DNA from: Hydrogenophaga taeniospiralis CCUG 15921
GTDB lineage: Bacteria > Pseudomonadota > Gammaproteobacteria > Burkholderiales > Burkholderiaceae_C
Assembly (NCBI RefSeq): GCF_001592305.1
Contig: NZ_BCWR01000019.1
Coordinates: 150,924 to 214,923 of the forward strand
Length of the DNA stretch: 64,000 nucleotides
Direction: 5' to 3'
In this document: one piece after another, positions 46,164 through 55,057 of the stretch
Numbering within the stretch: the stretch's first letter is position 1
Layout of the letters: each line of letters begins with the position of its first letter
Translations under genes and position numbers: made by a program
The notes under the pieces: model-generated
Database searches by the model: none
Told to the model about the DNA's origin: nothing
Seen by the model: only the letters and a program-made list of their open reading frames with translations

Positions 46164-47324
46164 ATGCAACGCCGACGTTTTTTGCGCATCGCCGGAGGCG
46201 GCGTGGTGGTGGCCGCCACCGCGGGCGGCCTGGTGGCCTGCAGCAGCGCGCTGCCGCCCGAGGCCATCGCGGCCTGGCAGGGACCGGGCAACGAACCCGA
46301 CCCGCGCCGCTGGGTGCTGGCCCATGCCATCCTGGCGCCGCATTCGCACAATCTGCAGTCCTGGCTGGTGGATCTGCGCGAGCCCGAAGCGATCACCTTG
46401 TTCATCGACCGCAGCCGCCTGCTGTCCGAGACCGACCCGTTCTCGCGCCAGATGATGATGAGCCAAGGCACCTTCCTGGAGCTGCTGGACTTGGCCGCGC
46501 GCCAGCGCGGTCTGCGCGCCGAGATCGCGCTGTTTCCGCAAGGCGCCTTTGGCCCGCAGGCGCTGGACGCGCGGCCCACGGCCCACATCCGGTTGCTGCC
46601 CGACGCCTCGCTGCGTCCCGACCCGCTGTTTGCGCAGATCTTCCGGCGCCACACCAACCGCGAAGCGTACGAGGCGCGCGAGCCCGACTCGGCCGCGCTG
46701 CAGGCCATCGCCGCCAGCCTGGCGCCCCACGCGGTGCGGGCCGGCTTTGTGGGCGCGGCGCAGGCCGAGGCACTGGCGCAGCACCGCCGCATTGCCATGG
46801 AGGCCTGGCGCATCGAACTGGAAACGCCGCGCACCATGCTCGAATCGCTGCGGGTGCTGCGCATCGGGCCGAAGGAGATTGCCGAGCACCGCGATGGCCT
46901 CTCGATCAACGATCCGCTGGTGCGCGCGCTCACCGCCGTGGGCCTGTTCGACCGCAGCCGTGCGCCCCAGCCGGGGGACGCCGCCATCACGCGCCAGATC
47001 GAGGATTTCAACGCGAAGATCGCCGCGACGCCGGCGTTCTTCTGGATGGTGACCGAGGGCAATGACCGCGCGACGCAGGTGAACGCCGGCCGTGCCTACG
47101 CCCGCGCGCAGCTCGCCGCCACGGCTGCGGGTCTGTCCATGCACCCCTTGCAGCAGGCCCTGCAGGAATACCCCGAGCAGGCCGGGCCTTACGCGGACAT
47201 CCACCGGCTGCTGGAGGCCCCTTCACCGGGACACACGGTGCAGATGTGGGTGCGCCTGGGTTATGCGCCTGCGGTCGGTCCGGCGCCGCGGCGCGGGCTG
47301 GACGCGCACATCCTCCCGGGCTGA
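46164..47324 (+). CDS. Tat-exported nitroreductase-like lipoprotein
   Basis: The 386-residue protein has a twin-arginine signal QRRRFLRIAGGG at the start, a hydrophobic stretch and a lipobox-like LVAC (Cys about residue 27). It is therefore likely exported folded and membrane-anchored. The rest has the Acg-like/nitroreductase arrangement: HSHNLQSWLVDLREPEAITLFIDR near the start of the domain and FRRHTNREAYEAREPD, both typical of FMN-binding proteins of this clade. A strong AGGAGGA precedes the ATG. Flavin export by Tat fits a cofactor-loaded protein. Function unknown. Confidence 0.8.
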   Translation: MQRRRFLRIAGGGVVVAATAGGLVACSSALPPEAIAAWQGPGNEPDPRRWVLAHAILAPHSHNLQSWLVDLREPEAITLFIDRSRLLSETDPFSRQMMMSQGTFLELLDLAARQRGLRAEIALFPQGAFGPQALDARPTAHIRLLPDASLRPDPLFAQIFRRHTNREAYEAREPDSAALQAIAASLAPHAVRAGFVGAAQAEALAQHRRIAMEAWRIELETPRTMLESLRVLRIGPKEIAEHRDGLSINDPLVRALTAVGLFDRSRAPQPGDAAITRQIEDFNAKIAATPAFFWMVTEGNDRATQVNAGRAYARAQLAATAAGLSMHPLQQALQEYPEQAGPYADIHRLLEAPSPGHTVQMWVRLGYAPAVGPAPRRGLDAHILPG

Positions 47325-47343
47325 TGGCGGCTGACCCGCGCGT

Positions 47344-48261
47344 TCAGGGTCGCATGAACCCGGCCAGGGCCGCCGCGGTCTCAGTGGGCAGTTCTTCGGG
47401 AATGAAGTGGCCGGCCGGCAAGGCCTGCCCGCTGATGCTCGCCGCGCAGCGCGCCTGCCAGAGCGCCAGCGGATCGAAAAAGCGCTGCACCACGCCCTTG
47501 GCGCCCCAGAGCACCAGGGTGTCGCAGGCGATGGTTTCACCGCGCTCGCGGCCCAGCCGGTCGTGCTCCAGGTCGATGTCGGCGCTGGCGCGGTAGTCCT
47601 CGCAGGCGCTGTGGATGGCGTCGGGCCGGCAGAAGCAGCGCTCGTATTCGGCCAGTGCCTCGGGCTCGATGTGGCCCAGGCCGCCCGCGCCCCAGCCGCC
47701 GAGCTTGGCGTGCAGATAGGCCAGCGCCGCGCCGCCGATCATGGTCTCCGGCAGGGGCGCTGGCTGGATCAGGTGGAACCAGTGGTAATAAGCACGGGCA
47801 AAGTCCATGTCGGTGCGCGCGTACATGTCCAGCGTGGGCGCGATGTCGATCACGCCGAGCTTCCGCACGCGCTGCGGGAAGTCCAGCGCCACACGGTGCG
47901 CCACGCGGGCGCCGCGGTCGTGGCCGCAGAGGAAAAACCGGTCCACACCCAGCGCGTCGAGCACGGCCACCACGTCGCTGGCCATGGCACGCTTGCTGGC
48001 CTGTTCGTGGCGCGGCGCGTCCGCCGGTGCGGGCGAGTCGCCGTAGCCGCGCAGGTCCGGCATGACGATCCGGTAGGCGCCGCGCAGCCGCTGGGCCACG
48101 CGCTGCCACATCACGTGCGTCTGCGGAAAACCGTGCAGCAGCACCAGCACCGGGCCCTGCGCAAGTCCACCCACGCGCAGCGTGACGTGACGGGGCGCGC
48201 CGGCGGTGCCCAGCGGTATCTCGCGCCGCTCGAATCCGTCAAACCAGGGTGTGTCGGTCAT
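47344..48261 (-). CDS. Alpha/beta hydrolase, haloacetate (fluoroacetate) dehalogenase-like
   Basis: The 305-residue protein has the haloacetate dehalogenase arrangement. Nucleophile Asp115 is in GHDRGAR, Arg116 and Arg119 would bind carboxylate, and His160/Trp161 in YYHWF sit at the halide-binding position. IDIAPTLDMY is the catalytic-acid region, and the late AGHFIPEE supplies the catalytic His. The Asp nucleophile distinguishes it from esterases, which use Ser. Start ATG 48261 has GGAGG upstream. It may hydrolyse haloacetates, but homologues are promiscuous and some lack dehalogenase activity. Confidence 0.82.
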   Translation of the reverse strand: MTDTPWFDGFERREIPLGTAGAPRHVTLRVGGLAQGPVLVLLHGFPQTHVMWQRVAQRLRGAYRIVMPDLRGYGDSPAPADAPRHEQASKRAMASDVVAVLDALGVDRFFLCGHDRGARVAHRVALDFPQRVRKLGVIDIAPTLDMYARTDMDFARAYYHWFHLIQPAPLPETMIGGAALAYLHAKLGGWGAGGLGHIEPEALAEYERCFCRPDAIHSACEDYRASADIDLEHDRLGRERGETIACDTLVLWGAKGVVQRFFDPLALWQARCAASISGQALPAGHFIPEELPTETAAALAGFMRP

Positions 48262-48271
48262 GGGGCCTCCT

Positions 48272-49420
48272 TCACGGCAAGAGCTCGAAGTGGGCGCTGG
48301 CACAGGCCTGGCCGTTGACCAGCAGATCGATGCGGTGGCTGCCCGGGTAGAGCGTGCGCGTGGTCACGGGGCGCAGGCTGTGGCGTTTTTCCAGGAGGCG
48401 CAGCTCACCCGGGCCCAGCGCCAGCTTCCAGCCCTTGAACACCTTGGGGCTGGTGCCGCCGTTGGCGCGCACGTGGTGCACCGCATAGTCCACCACCAGC
48501 GGCTGGGTCGTTCGCGCCGTCGAGCGCAGCGTGACGTGCAGCCCGATATCATCCCCCACCGCCGCGTGGTCGGTGGACAGGCTCAGACCGGCCTCGCCCT
48601 GCAGGCCCAGCCCGAGTCCCCAGGCGGCCAGCGTGGGCGCGTGGCCCTGCTTGATCAGGCTGCGGCTGGCGTGGCGCAGCAGGGCCGTGCGTTGCGGCGC
48701 CGCGCCGCGCAGGTGCTCGTCCACCCAGCGGGCCACCAGATCGGGGTGGTCCTTGGCGATGTCGTTCAGGTGGTTGGCCACGCTGCGGCGCACATAGGCG
48801 CTGACGTCGTCCTGCAACACACGCAGCAGAGGCAGGGTGGGTGCGGGGTCGGCCACCAGGGCCTGCAGCCGCAGGCCCCAGGGCAGGCGTGGGCGCGAAC
48901 CCTCGCTCACCAGCCGGCGCACGTGCGCGCTCGGGTCGCTCGCCCACTCGGCCAGGGTGGGCAGCACCACGCCGGGGTGTTGCTGGATCAGCGGGCGGAT
49001 CGCGAATTCGGCCGAGAACCGCTGGGTGAGCGCGTGCAGGCAGGCCAGCGCGCGCGGCACATCACCGTTCACACCCCGGCGCGCCACGAACTCGCCCATG
49101 GACCACACCACCCAGCCGGCCAGGCCCTCGTCCTGCCGGTCGGCCGCCAGGGCGATGGGCTCGCCCTGCGCGTCCAGTGGCAGCGGCGGCGCCAGGCTGG
49201 CTTCGAGCAGGTCGCAGGCGGTGGCGAAGTCGCTCGGCAGGGTGGCCTCCAGCGCATCGGCCAGCTGCATGGCGCGCGCCTTGAACTCCAGCGCGTCCAG
49301 CCCGTGGCCGGCCTGCCGCTCGAAGCGCTGGCACTCGAAACCGGGCCACACGCGCTGCAGGTGTGCGCCCGCGTGCGCCACGGTGCGGGGGTTGATGAGG
49401 TTCTTGAAGGGTTCGGCCAT
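48272..49420 (-). CDS. DNA alkylation repair protein (HEAT-repeat type)
   Basis: The 382-residue protein has an AlkC/AlkD-like all-helical HEAT domain (about 1-260), with the signature EWASDPSAHVRRLVSEGSRPRLPW. An Ig-like beta-sandwich C-terminal domain (about 285-382; LHVTLRSTARTTQPLVVDY) follows, the AlkC-type architecture. Such proteins excise N3- and N7-alkylated bases without base flipping. ATG 49420 is used; the longer frame overlaps the pncC gene. It sits ten bases before the hydrolase gene and 17 after the amidohydrolase gene on the same strand. Confidence 0.85.
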   Translation of the reverse strand: MAEPFKNLINPRTVAHAGAHLQRVWPGFECQRFERQAGHGLDALEFKARAMQLADALEATLPSDFATACDLLEASLAPPLPLDAQGEPIALAADRQDEGLAGWVVWSMGEFVARRGVNGDVPRALACLHALTQRFSAEFAIRPLIQQHPGVVLPTLAEWASDPSAHVRRLVSEGSRPRLPWGLRLQALVADPAPTLPLLRVLQDDVSAYVRRSVANHLNDIAKDHPDLVARWVDEHLRGAAPQRTALLRHASRSLIKQGHAPTLAAWGLGLGLQGEAGLSLSTDHAAVGDDIGLHVTLRSTARTTQPLVVDYAVHHVRANGGTSPKVFKGWKLALGPGELRLLEKRHSLRPVTTRTLYPGSHRIDLLVNGQACASAHFELLP

Positions 49421-49437
49421 GGCGGCGGGCGTTCCCG

Positions 49438-49932
49438 TCAGCGCAGGCGCTGCAGCAGCCCTGCCAGCGCGTGGCGCACTGCGGCCTGGCGCACGGCGGC
49501 ACGGTCGCCGTCGAAGCGCTGGTGTTCGGTGCTCACGCCTTCGGGCGTGGCCCAGCCGAACCACACCGTGCCCACCGGCTTGTCGGCGCTGCCGCCGGTG
49601 GGTCCGGCGATGCCGGTGACCGCCACCGACCAGTGCGCATGGGCGTTGACCACCGCCCCGGCGGCCATGGCGCGCGCCACGGCCTCGCTCACCGCGCCGT
49701 GCTCCTCGATCAGCGCCGCGGGCACACCCAGCAGCTCGGACTTGGCGGCGTTGGAGTAGGTGACGAAGCCGCGCTCGAACCAGTCGCTCGATCCGCTGAG
49801 CTCGGTGCAGGCGCTGGCGATCAGGCCACCGGTGCAGCTCTCGGCCGTGGCCAGGAACTGGCCGCGCGCTTTGAGTTCGGTGGCCAGTTGTTCAACCAGT
49901 GAGGCGGTGGGCGGCGGGTTCGTGGAGGTCAT
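49438..49932 (-). CDS. pncC: CinA-family nicotinamide-nucleotide amidohydrolase
   Basis: The 164-residue protein corresponds to the stand-alone CinA C-terminal domain. It converts NMN to nicotinic acid mononucleotide in NAD recycling. The motifs ATAESCTGGLIA (catalytic Ser-Cys region) and GAVSEAVARAMA and AVTGIAGPTGGSADKPVG are diagnostic. The CinA N-terminal molybdopterin-like domain is absent. It lies upstream of the alkylation-repair gene and downstream of a palindromic repeat and pgpA. Confidence 0.93.
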   Translation of the reverse strand: MTSTNPPPTASLVEQLATELKARGQFLATAESCTGGLIASACTELSGSSDWFERGFVTYSNAAKSELLGVPAALIEEHGAVSEAVARAMAAGAVVNAHAHWSVAVTGIAGPTGGSADKPVGTVWFGWATPEGVSTEHQRFDGDRAAVRQAAVRHALAGLLQRLR

Positions 49933-49961
49933 GGTCGTGAGTGAGGGGGAGTGGTCAGGAA

Positions 49962-50046
49962 CACCGCGGAACGGGCTTCGCCCGGCCGCAGGTGTTGCCC
50001 CTTGAGGGGCGGAGCGGCTACGCGCAGCGAGCAAGCGACGGGGGTG
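49962..50046 (-). repeat. Stop-adjacent palindromic repeat, copy 6
   Basis: In pgpA (minus) polarity it starts a few bases after the stop with CCCACCCCCGTCGC. It passes through CCCCTCAAGGGGC and ends with CGGCCGGGCGAAGCCCG-TTCCGCGG. The last hairpin carries compensatory-looking changes (GGGC/GCCC in place of GGC/GCC). Confidence 0.65.
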
Positions 50047-50049
50047 GGC

Positions 50050-50592
50050 TTAAAACCTCCAGGCAGCGATCACGAGCAGGGTGCAGCCGGCCGCGGCGAA
50101 GTCGTCGAGCAGGATGCCGAAACCTCCGCGCGGACCAAAGCCCTTGAAGCGCTGGTCGGCCCAGGCCATGGGCCCGATCTTCACCGCGTCGAACAGGCGG
50201 AACAGCACGAAGGCGTAGAGCTGGCCCCAGAAGCTGGTGGGTGAGACCAGCCACAGCACGAGCCAGAAAGCCAGGATTTCATCGACCACGATGTGGCCCG
50301 AGTCGGCGATGCGCATGTGCTGCGCCGTGACCGTGCTGGCCCACCAGCCCACCAGCGTGCCCACGCCGATCAGCAACGCCCAGCCCAGGTCGGGCAGCCG
50401 GGGCTGCAACAGCACGAAGACCACCCAGGCCCAGAGCGTGCCCGCTGTGCCGGGGGCGAAACGGGGCAGGCCCGAACCCGCGCCGAGGGCAATGAAATGG
50501 GCCGGGTGGGCGAACAGAAAGGCCCAGGTCGGGCGGATCACGGGCGCTGCGCTGGCGGCCCAACGGCCGGACGGATCGGGGGAGTCAACCAT
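50050..50592 (-). CDS. pgpA: Phosphatidylglycerophosphatase A
   Basis: PgpA removes phosphate from phosphatidylglycerophosphate, the last step to phosphatidylglycerol. The 180-residue membrane protein shows the family motifs GLPRFAPGTAGTLWAW, DSGHIVVDEILAFW and KIGPMAWADQRFKGFGPRGGFGILLDDFAAA, with acidic residues that would bind Mg2+. ATG 50592 is the likely start. It is downstream of thiL on the same strand, the same pairing as in E. coli (thiL-pgpA). Confidence 0.94.
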   Translation of the reverse strand: MVDSPDPSGRWAASAAPVIRPTWAFLFAHPAHFIALGAGSGLPRFAPGTAGTLWAWVVFVLLQPRLPDLGWALLIGVGTLVGWWASTVTAQHMRIADSGHIVVDEILAFWLVLWLVSPTSFWGQLYAFVLFRLFDAVKIGPMAWADQRFKGFGPRGGFGILLDDFAAAGCTLLVIAAWRF

Positions 50593-50663
50593 GGTGGAGC
50601 GATTATGAGTCGGTACAGCCCGGTGCCCGTGCCCCGCCCGGAACGCCACGGGGGTGCTCCATC

Positions 50664-51638
50664 TCACTTGAAGTGGTCAAAGCCGCGCGTGCTGAACGCC
50701 ACCGGCTGGCCGGCGGCGTTCAGCACGCGCAGGCCCGGTTCGGCGCGGATGCGGCCCACGCGGTGCACGGGGGTCTGGCTGGTGCGGGCCGCGGCCTCGA
50801 TGGCGGCGCGCGCGTCGGGCGGCGCGCTGAACAGCAGCTCGTAGTCGTCGCCGCCGTTGAGCAGGCAGTCCAGGCGCTGGGCTTCGGGCAGGGCCTGCAG
50901 GTCGGGCGCCAGCGGCAACTCGGCCAGCGCCAGCTCGGCGCCCACACCGCTGGCCTGCAGGATGTGACCGAGGTCGCCGGCCAGGCCGTCGCTCAGGTCG
51001 ATCGCCGCGTGCGTCAGCCCTGCAAGCGCCTGGCCCAGCGCGAGGCGGGGTACCGGCCTCTCCAGCCGCGCGCGCAACCGGGGCAGGGCGTCCGGCGGGG
51101 TGTGGGCAATGGCCCAGCCGGTGCCGAGCAGCAGCTCCAGCGCCAGCCGCGCCTCGCCGGTGCGCCCGCTCAGGTAGAGGTCGTCGCCGGCCCGGGCCGC
51201 GTCGCGTCGCAGCGCCTGGCCAGCGCGCACCTCGCCCAACACCGTGATGCAGATGTTGAGCGGGCCGCGTGTCGTGTCACCGCCCACCAGGGGACAGGCG
51301 TGCGCATCGGCCAGCGCGAACAGGCCCTGGGCGAAGGCGGTGAGCCAGGCCTCGTCGGCCGCGGGCAGCGCCAGCGCCAGCGTGAAGCCCAGCGGCCGCG
51401 CACCCATGGCGGCGAGATCGCTCAGGTTGACCGCGAGCACTTTGTGGCCCAGCGCCTGGGGCGCCACGTCGGGGAAAAAATGCCGGCTTTCGACCAGCAT
51501 GTCGGTGGACACCGCGAGCTGAAAACCGGGCGCCGGCTGCAGCAGCGCGCAGTCGTCGCCGATGCCCAGGGGCACGTTGCCCGGCAGCGCCACGCCGGGG
51601 CGCTGAAAATGCCGGCGGATCAACTCGAATTCACCCAT
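50664..51638 (-). CDS. thiL: Thiamine-monophosphate kinase
   Basis: ThiL phosphorylates thiamine monophosphate to thiamine diphosphate. The 324-residue protein has the conserved GIGDDCALL, STDMLVESRHFF, NLSDLAAMGARPLGF and VGGDTTRGP blocks, rich in metal-binding Asp residues. The start at 51638 overlaps the Gcr gene by eight bases on the same strand, suggesting co-translation. It is followed by pgpA after 71 bases. Confidence 0.95.
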   Translation of the reverse strand: MGEFELIRRHFQRPGVALPGNVPLGIGDDCALLQPAPGFQLAVSTDMLVESRHFFPDVAPQALGHKVLAVNLSDLAAMGARPLGFTLALALPAADEAWLTAFAQGLFALADAHACPLVGGDTTRGPLNICITVLGEVRAGQALRRDAARAGDDLYLSGRTGEARLALELLLGTGWAIAHTPPDALPRLRARLERPVPRLALGQALAGLTHAAIDLSDGLAGDLGHILQASGVGAELALAELPLAPDLQALPEAQRLDCLLNGGDDYELLFSAPPDARAAIEAAARTSQTPVHRVGRIRAEPGLRVLNAAGQPVAFSTRGFDHFK

Positions 51639-53733
51639 GGCTGCGTTGGGCGTCGGCGTCCATGACCGAGGTCGGACCGTCGGGGTCGAGGGGCGCGTCC
51701 TCCGGCTCGTCCTCGGGCAGATGCCGCGGGGGCCACAGGAAGCTCAGGGGCGCGCGCCGGATGCGATGGCGGATCGACGCGCGGATGCGTGCGCGGTTCA
51801 CCTCGCTGATGTTCTGCGCGCGCAGCGCCAGCCGGAAGGCGAGGTAGAAGCTCACGGCCAGGTTGATCGGCCCGACCACCAGCACACCGGCCACCGCCCA
51901 CCAGAAGCCCGGCTCCCGCAGCACGCCCAGGCCCAGCGAGGCCGCTGCCGCAGCCACCTGGCCGGCCGAGAGCGTGACGTGGCGCACGTCCAGACCCAGG
52001 CCGAAAAACGCCGCGAACGCGGGCACCAGGCCGAGCATGAAGCCGAGCGAGATGTTGGCCGACAGGCCCGAGATGTTCTGCCGCAGGAAGCTGGCCCAGC
52101 GTGCGGCGCGCGCCGGGCCGAGCGCCCGCGTGAAGCGCGGGTTGTGCCGCACGGCCGAGTCCAGCTTGTGAAACACGAACCAGTTTTCCACCCAGCCCGC
52201 CACGATGCTGGAGGCGAACAGCAGCACCCCCGTGAGCGCGGCAAACAGCAGGGTGGGGCCGAGCAGGTGCAGATCGTGCAGCACGTGCCGGGCCTGGTCG
52301 GCGTCGATCATGGGCGCGCCGGTGACGAACCGCAGCGCCAGGCTGAGCAGCAGCACCACCGGAATCACCAGGCCGACGTTGCCCGCGATGGCGGCGATCT
52401 GCGAGCGGAACAGGTTGGCCACCTCGTCCACAAAGCGGCGCACGGCGCCGGGCTGGCGGATGTCCCGCAGCTTGGCCACCATGGCCGGCGCGGTCACGGC
52501 GGGCTGTTTGGTGGCCACCGTGAGGTGCAGCAACTGGATCACCACAAAAAAGAACGCGTAGTTGAGCCCGGCGGCAAAGCCGGCCCAGAACGCCGACAGC
52601 CCCAGCGCGTAGAGCGTGAACTTGACCCAGGTCGTCAGGCCCAGCACCGCGCCGCCGCCTGCGGCCTTGCCCAGCATCTGGCGGTACTCGGCGGCGTCGC
52701 GCGTGATGTAGGACTCGCCGCTCTCGGCGCTGCGCTCGGCCACCTTCTCCGCCGTCAGGTGCGAGCTGCTGGCGATCAGCGCGCGGATGCTGCGGTTGTC
52801 CTGGCTCATCTGCGCCAGGTCGGCCAGCAGCGCCACCGTGGCACGCTCGGGCTGGCTGGACTGCAGGCAGTCCAGCAGCTGTTTGATGCGCACGATGCGC
52901 TCGCGCAGCTGGCGCAGCCGGAACACGATGCCCACCGACACGCCGTGGGTTTCGAGGTGCGAATACACGGTGTAGGCCGCGTGGCGGCAGGCGTCGAGCT
53001 GGGCGCGCAGCAGTGTGGCCGCCTCCAGCGCCTGGGCGCTGTGGGGCCCATGCTGCTGGACCGCCTGGCGCATCACCTCGAAAGACGACGGCAGTTCGTG
53101 GAACGGGCGCGAGACCTGGGCCTCGGCGGACATGCGGACCCGGATTTCCGAGGCAAACCCGGTGGCGCTGACCTGGCTCACGCAGAACACCAGCGCGTCC
53201 ATCAGGGCGGTCTGCCAAAAGGCGGTGGGTGGGGCGCTGGCGGCTTCGGCCGCTGCCAGCGCTGGCGCCGATGCGGTATCGCCGGGTGCGTCGGCTGACG
53301 CGATCAGCAGGGCGTGCAACCGTTGCAGCGTGGCGCTGTCCAGTGCCTTGAGCCAGCGCACGTCGAAACGGCTGGGCAGCAGCAGTCCGAACAGCTCGGC
53401 CAGATCGGTGGTCTCGGGCGTGCCGGGCAGGATTTTGCGGCGCAGCCGGTGGCCGAACTCGCTGAGGAAGGCGGTGCGGGGCGCGAAACCGTAGTCGGCC
53501 AGCAGTGGGGTGGCGTCCACGCTGCCGGTGAACACCCTCCACCAGTCGTGCCAGCGCGCCAGCCATTCGGGGCGTGTCTGCACGGTGTCGAGCAGCAGGC
53601 GTACCCGCGCCACGCTGGCCTGGGGGTCTTCGGCTTCGCCGCGCACCCAGCGCAGCAGTTCGATCAGCCACAGATGGCGTTGCGCCATCGGGGCCCGCGC
53701 ATCCAGCGCGTCCAGCAGGGCGGGCAGTTCCAT
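51631..53733 (-). CDS. Gcr-type 'site-specific recombinase' membrane protein
   Basis: The large protein (700 residues from ATG 53733) belongs to the family named site-specific recombinase (Gcr), though its own sequence looks like a membrane protein. The N-terminal half is helical and charged (APMAQRHLWLIELLRWVRG). The C-terminal half has about six hydrophobic segments with VPYLxx-type loops. A TTG start at 53784 (TTGA overlap with the apaG stop) is an alternative. No DDE, serine- or tyrosine-recombinase motif is visible. Despite the name, recombinase activity is unproven. It overlaps thiL and nearly touches apaG, in an ordinary housekeeping operon. Confidence 0.75.
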   Translation of the reverse strand: MELPALLDALDARAPMAQRHLWLIELLRWVRGEAEDPQASVARVRLLLDTVQTRPEWLARWHDWWRVFTGSVDATPLLADYGFAPRTAFLSEFGHRLRRKILPGTPETTDLAELFGLLLPSRFDVRWLKALDSATLQRLHALLIASADAPGDTASAPALAAAEAASAPPTAFWQTALMDALVFCVSQVSATGFASEIRVRMSAEAQVSRPFHELPSSFEVMRQAVQQHGPHSAQALEAATLLRAQLDACRHAAYTVYSHLETHGVSVGIVFRLRQLRERIVRIKQLLDCLQSSQPERATVALLADLAQMSQDNRSIRALIASSSHLTAEKVAERSAESGESYITRDAAEYRQMLGKAAGGGAVLGLTTWVKFTLYALGLSAFWAGFAAGLNYAFFFVVIQLLHLTVATKQPAVTAPAMVAKLRDIRQPGAVRRFVDEVANLFRSQIAAIAGNVGLVIPVVLLLSLALRFVTGAPMIDADQARHVLHDLHLLGPTLLFAALTGVLLFASSIVAGWVENWFVFHKLDSAVRHNPRFTRALGPARAARWASFLRQNISGLSANISLGFMLGLVPAFAAFFGLGLDVRHVTLSAGQVAAAAASLGLGVLREPGFWWAVAGVLVVGPINLAVSFYLAFRLALRAQNISEVNRARIRASIRHRIRRAPLSFLWPPRHLPEDEPEDAPLDPDGPTSVMDADAQRSHG

Positions 53734-53780
53734 GCCTTGGACTGGGAGGGGGAGCACGCCGCGCGCGTGGGCGAGCCGGC

Positions 53781-54182
53781 TCAATGCAGGACGCGCGCGG
53801 GTCCGTCGCCGGCGCCGGAGGCGTCGGCCTGGAGCGCGAACTCGGGCACCAGGGCCTCGAACCGTTCGCCGTCTTCCGCCACGCAGAAATAGCTGCCGCG
53901 CATGCTGCCCGAAGGCGTGCGCAGCCGCGTGCCGCTGGTGTACTGGAAGGATTCGCCGGGACGCAGCAGCGGCTGGTTGCCCACCACGCCCAGGCCCTTG
54001 ACCTCTTCGGTGTGGCCCTGCGCGTCGTCGATGATCCAGTGGCGCGCGATCAGCTGCGCCGTCACATCGCCGGTGTTGGTGATGGTGATGGTGTAGGCGA
54101 AGGCATACAGGTCCTCCTCGGGCGCGGATTGCTCGCTGAGGTACTGGGGCTCGACCTCGCAGGTGAACTGGTATTTCGACAT
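53781..54182 (-). CDS. apaG: Co2+/Mg2+ efflux-associated protein ApaG
   Basis: The 133-residue single-domain beta-sandwich protein starts MSKYQFTCEVEPQYL. It carries the family core FAYTITITNTG, QLIARHWIID, QGHTEEVKGLGVVGNQPLL and MRGSYFCVAEDG. ApaG is associated with Co2+ resistance and Mg2+ efflux in E. coli, with an unclear biochemical role. It is divergent from rpe (89 bases between starts). Its stop overlaps a possible TTG start of the next gene on the same strand. Confidence 0.95.
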   Translation of the reverse strand: MSKYQFTCEVEPQYLSEQSAPEEDLYAFAYTITITNTGDVTAQLIARHWIIDDAQGHTEEVKGLGVVGNQPLLRPGESFQYTSGTRLRTPSGSMRGSYFCVAEDGERFEALVPEFALQADASGAGDGPARVLH

Positions 54183-54271
54183 GAGCGGCATGTTACCGCG
54201 CCAGGGCGGCATCTGCCGGGCCTGCGAAAATGCGGGGAATCGCGATTCTTCATCCTTCTCCCGCCCACCCC

Positions 54272-54952
54272 ATGCCCACTCCCTACCGCATCGCCCCGTC
54301 CATCCTGGCCGCCGACTTCGCCCGTCTGGGCGAGGAAGTGAAAAACGTCATCGCCGCCGGCGCCGACTGGATCCACTTCGACGTCATGGACAACCACTAC
54401 GTGCCCAACCTGACTTTCGGCCCCATGGTCTGCCAGGCCCTGAAGCCGCACGCCAAGAAGCCCGACGGCACGCCGGTGCCGATCGACGTGCACCTGATGA
54501 TCCAGCCGGTGGACGCGCTCGCGGGCGCCTTCATCGACGCCGGGGCCGACCTGGTGAGCTTCCATCCCGACGCGAGCGCCCACGTGCACCGCAGCGTGCA
54601 GGCGATCAAGGCCAAGGGCTGCAAGGCCGGCCTCACCTTCAACCCGGCCGAGCCGCTGGACGTGCTGGACTGGACCATCGACGACATCGACCTGATCCTG
54701 ATCATGAGCGTGAACCCCGGCTTTGGTGGCCAGAGCTTCATCGACTCGGCCCTGCGCAAGATCGAAGCCGCCCGCAAGCGCATCGAAGCCAGCGGGCGGG
54801 ACATCCGGCTGGAGGTGGATGGCGGCATCAAGGCCGACAACATCCGCCGCGTGGCCGACGCGGGCGCCGACACCTTCGTGGCCGGCAGCGCGATCTTCGG
54901 CAAGCCCGACTACAAGGCGGTCATCGACAGCATGAGGACGGCTCTCGCCTGA
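54272..54952 (+). CDS. rpe: Ribulose-phosphate 3-epimerase
   Basis: Rpe interconverts ribulose-5-phosphate and xylulose-5-phosphate in the pentose phosphate and Calvin cycles. The 226-residue TIM barrel contains the metal-site segments [40 protein letters not shown] and LEVDGGI. ATG 54272 gives the family length; it lacks a strong ribosome binding site. It is followed by a palindromic repeat and gph, a pairing common in Calvin-cycle and photorespiratory clusters, though no RuBisCO is seen here. Confidence 0.96.
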   Translation: MPTPYRIAPSILAADFARLGEEVKNVIAAGADWIHFDVMDNHYVPNLTFGPMVCQALKPHAKKPDGTPVPIDVHLMIQPVDALAGAFIDAGADLVSFHPDASAHVHRSVQAIKAKGCKAGLTFNPAEPLDVLDWTIDDIDLILIMSVNPGFGGQSFIDSALRKIEAARKRIEASGRDIRLEVDGGIKADNIRRVADAGADTFVAGSAIFGKPDYKAVIDSMRTALA

Positions 54953-55030
54953 CCCCCCCCTGCTTCGCGTCACCCCCCCCGGGGGGGCGATGCCTGAGGC
55001 CCGGCGAAGCCGGTTCCTTGGCATCCTGGG
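54953..55030 (+). repeat. Stop-adjacent palindromic repeat, copy 7
   Basis: It starts at the rpe stop with a C8 run, continues through CACCCCCCCCGGGGGGGCG, and ends with GGCCCGGCGAAGCCGG-TTCC. It separates rpe from gph. The long homopolymeric C/G runs suggest slippage. Confidence 0.65.
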
Positions 55031-55057
55031 TTTGGACACTTTCTCCGGAGCAACCTC

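Noticed and set aside
51637..53298. 553-codon plus-strand open frame
   Set aside because: It is antisense to the Gcr-type gene; composition and lack of domains mark it as a shadow.
51631..53733. Recombinase gene as a mobile element
   Set aside because: No inverted repeats, target duplication or integrase motif; it is tightly overlapped with housekeeping genes.
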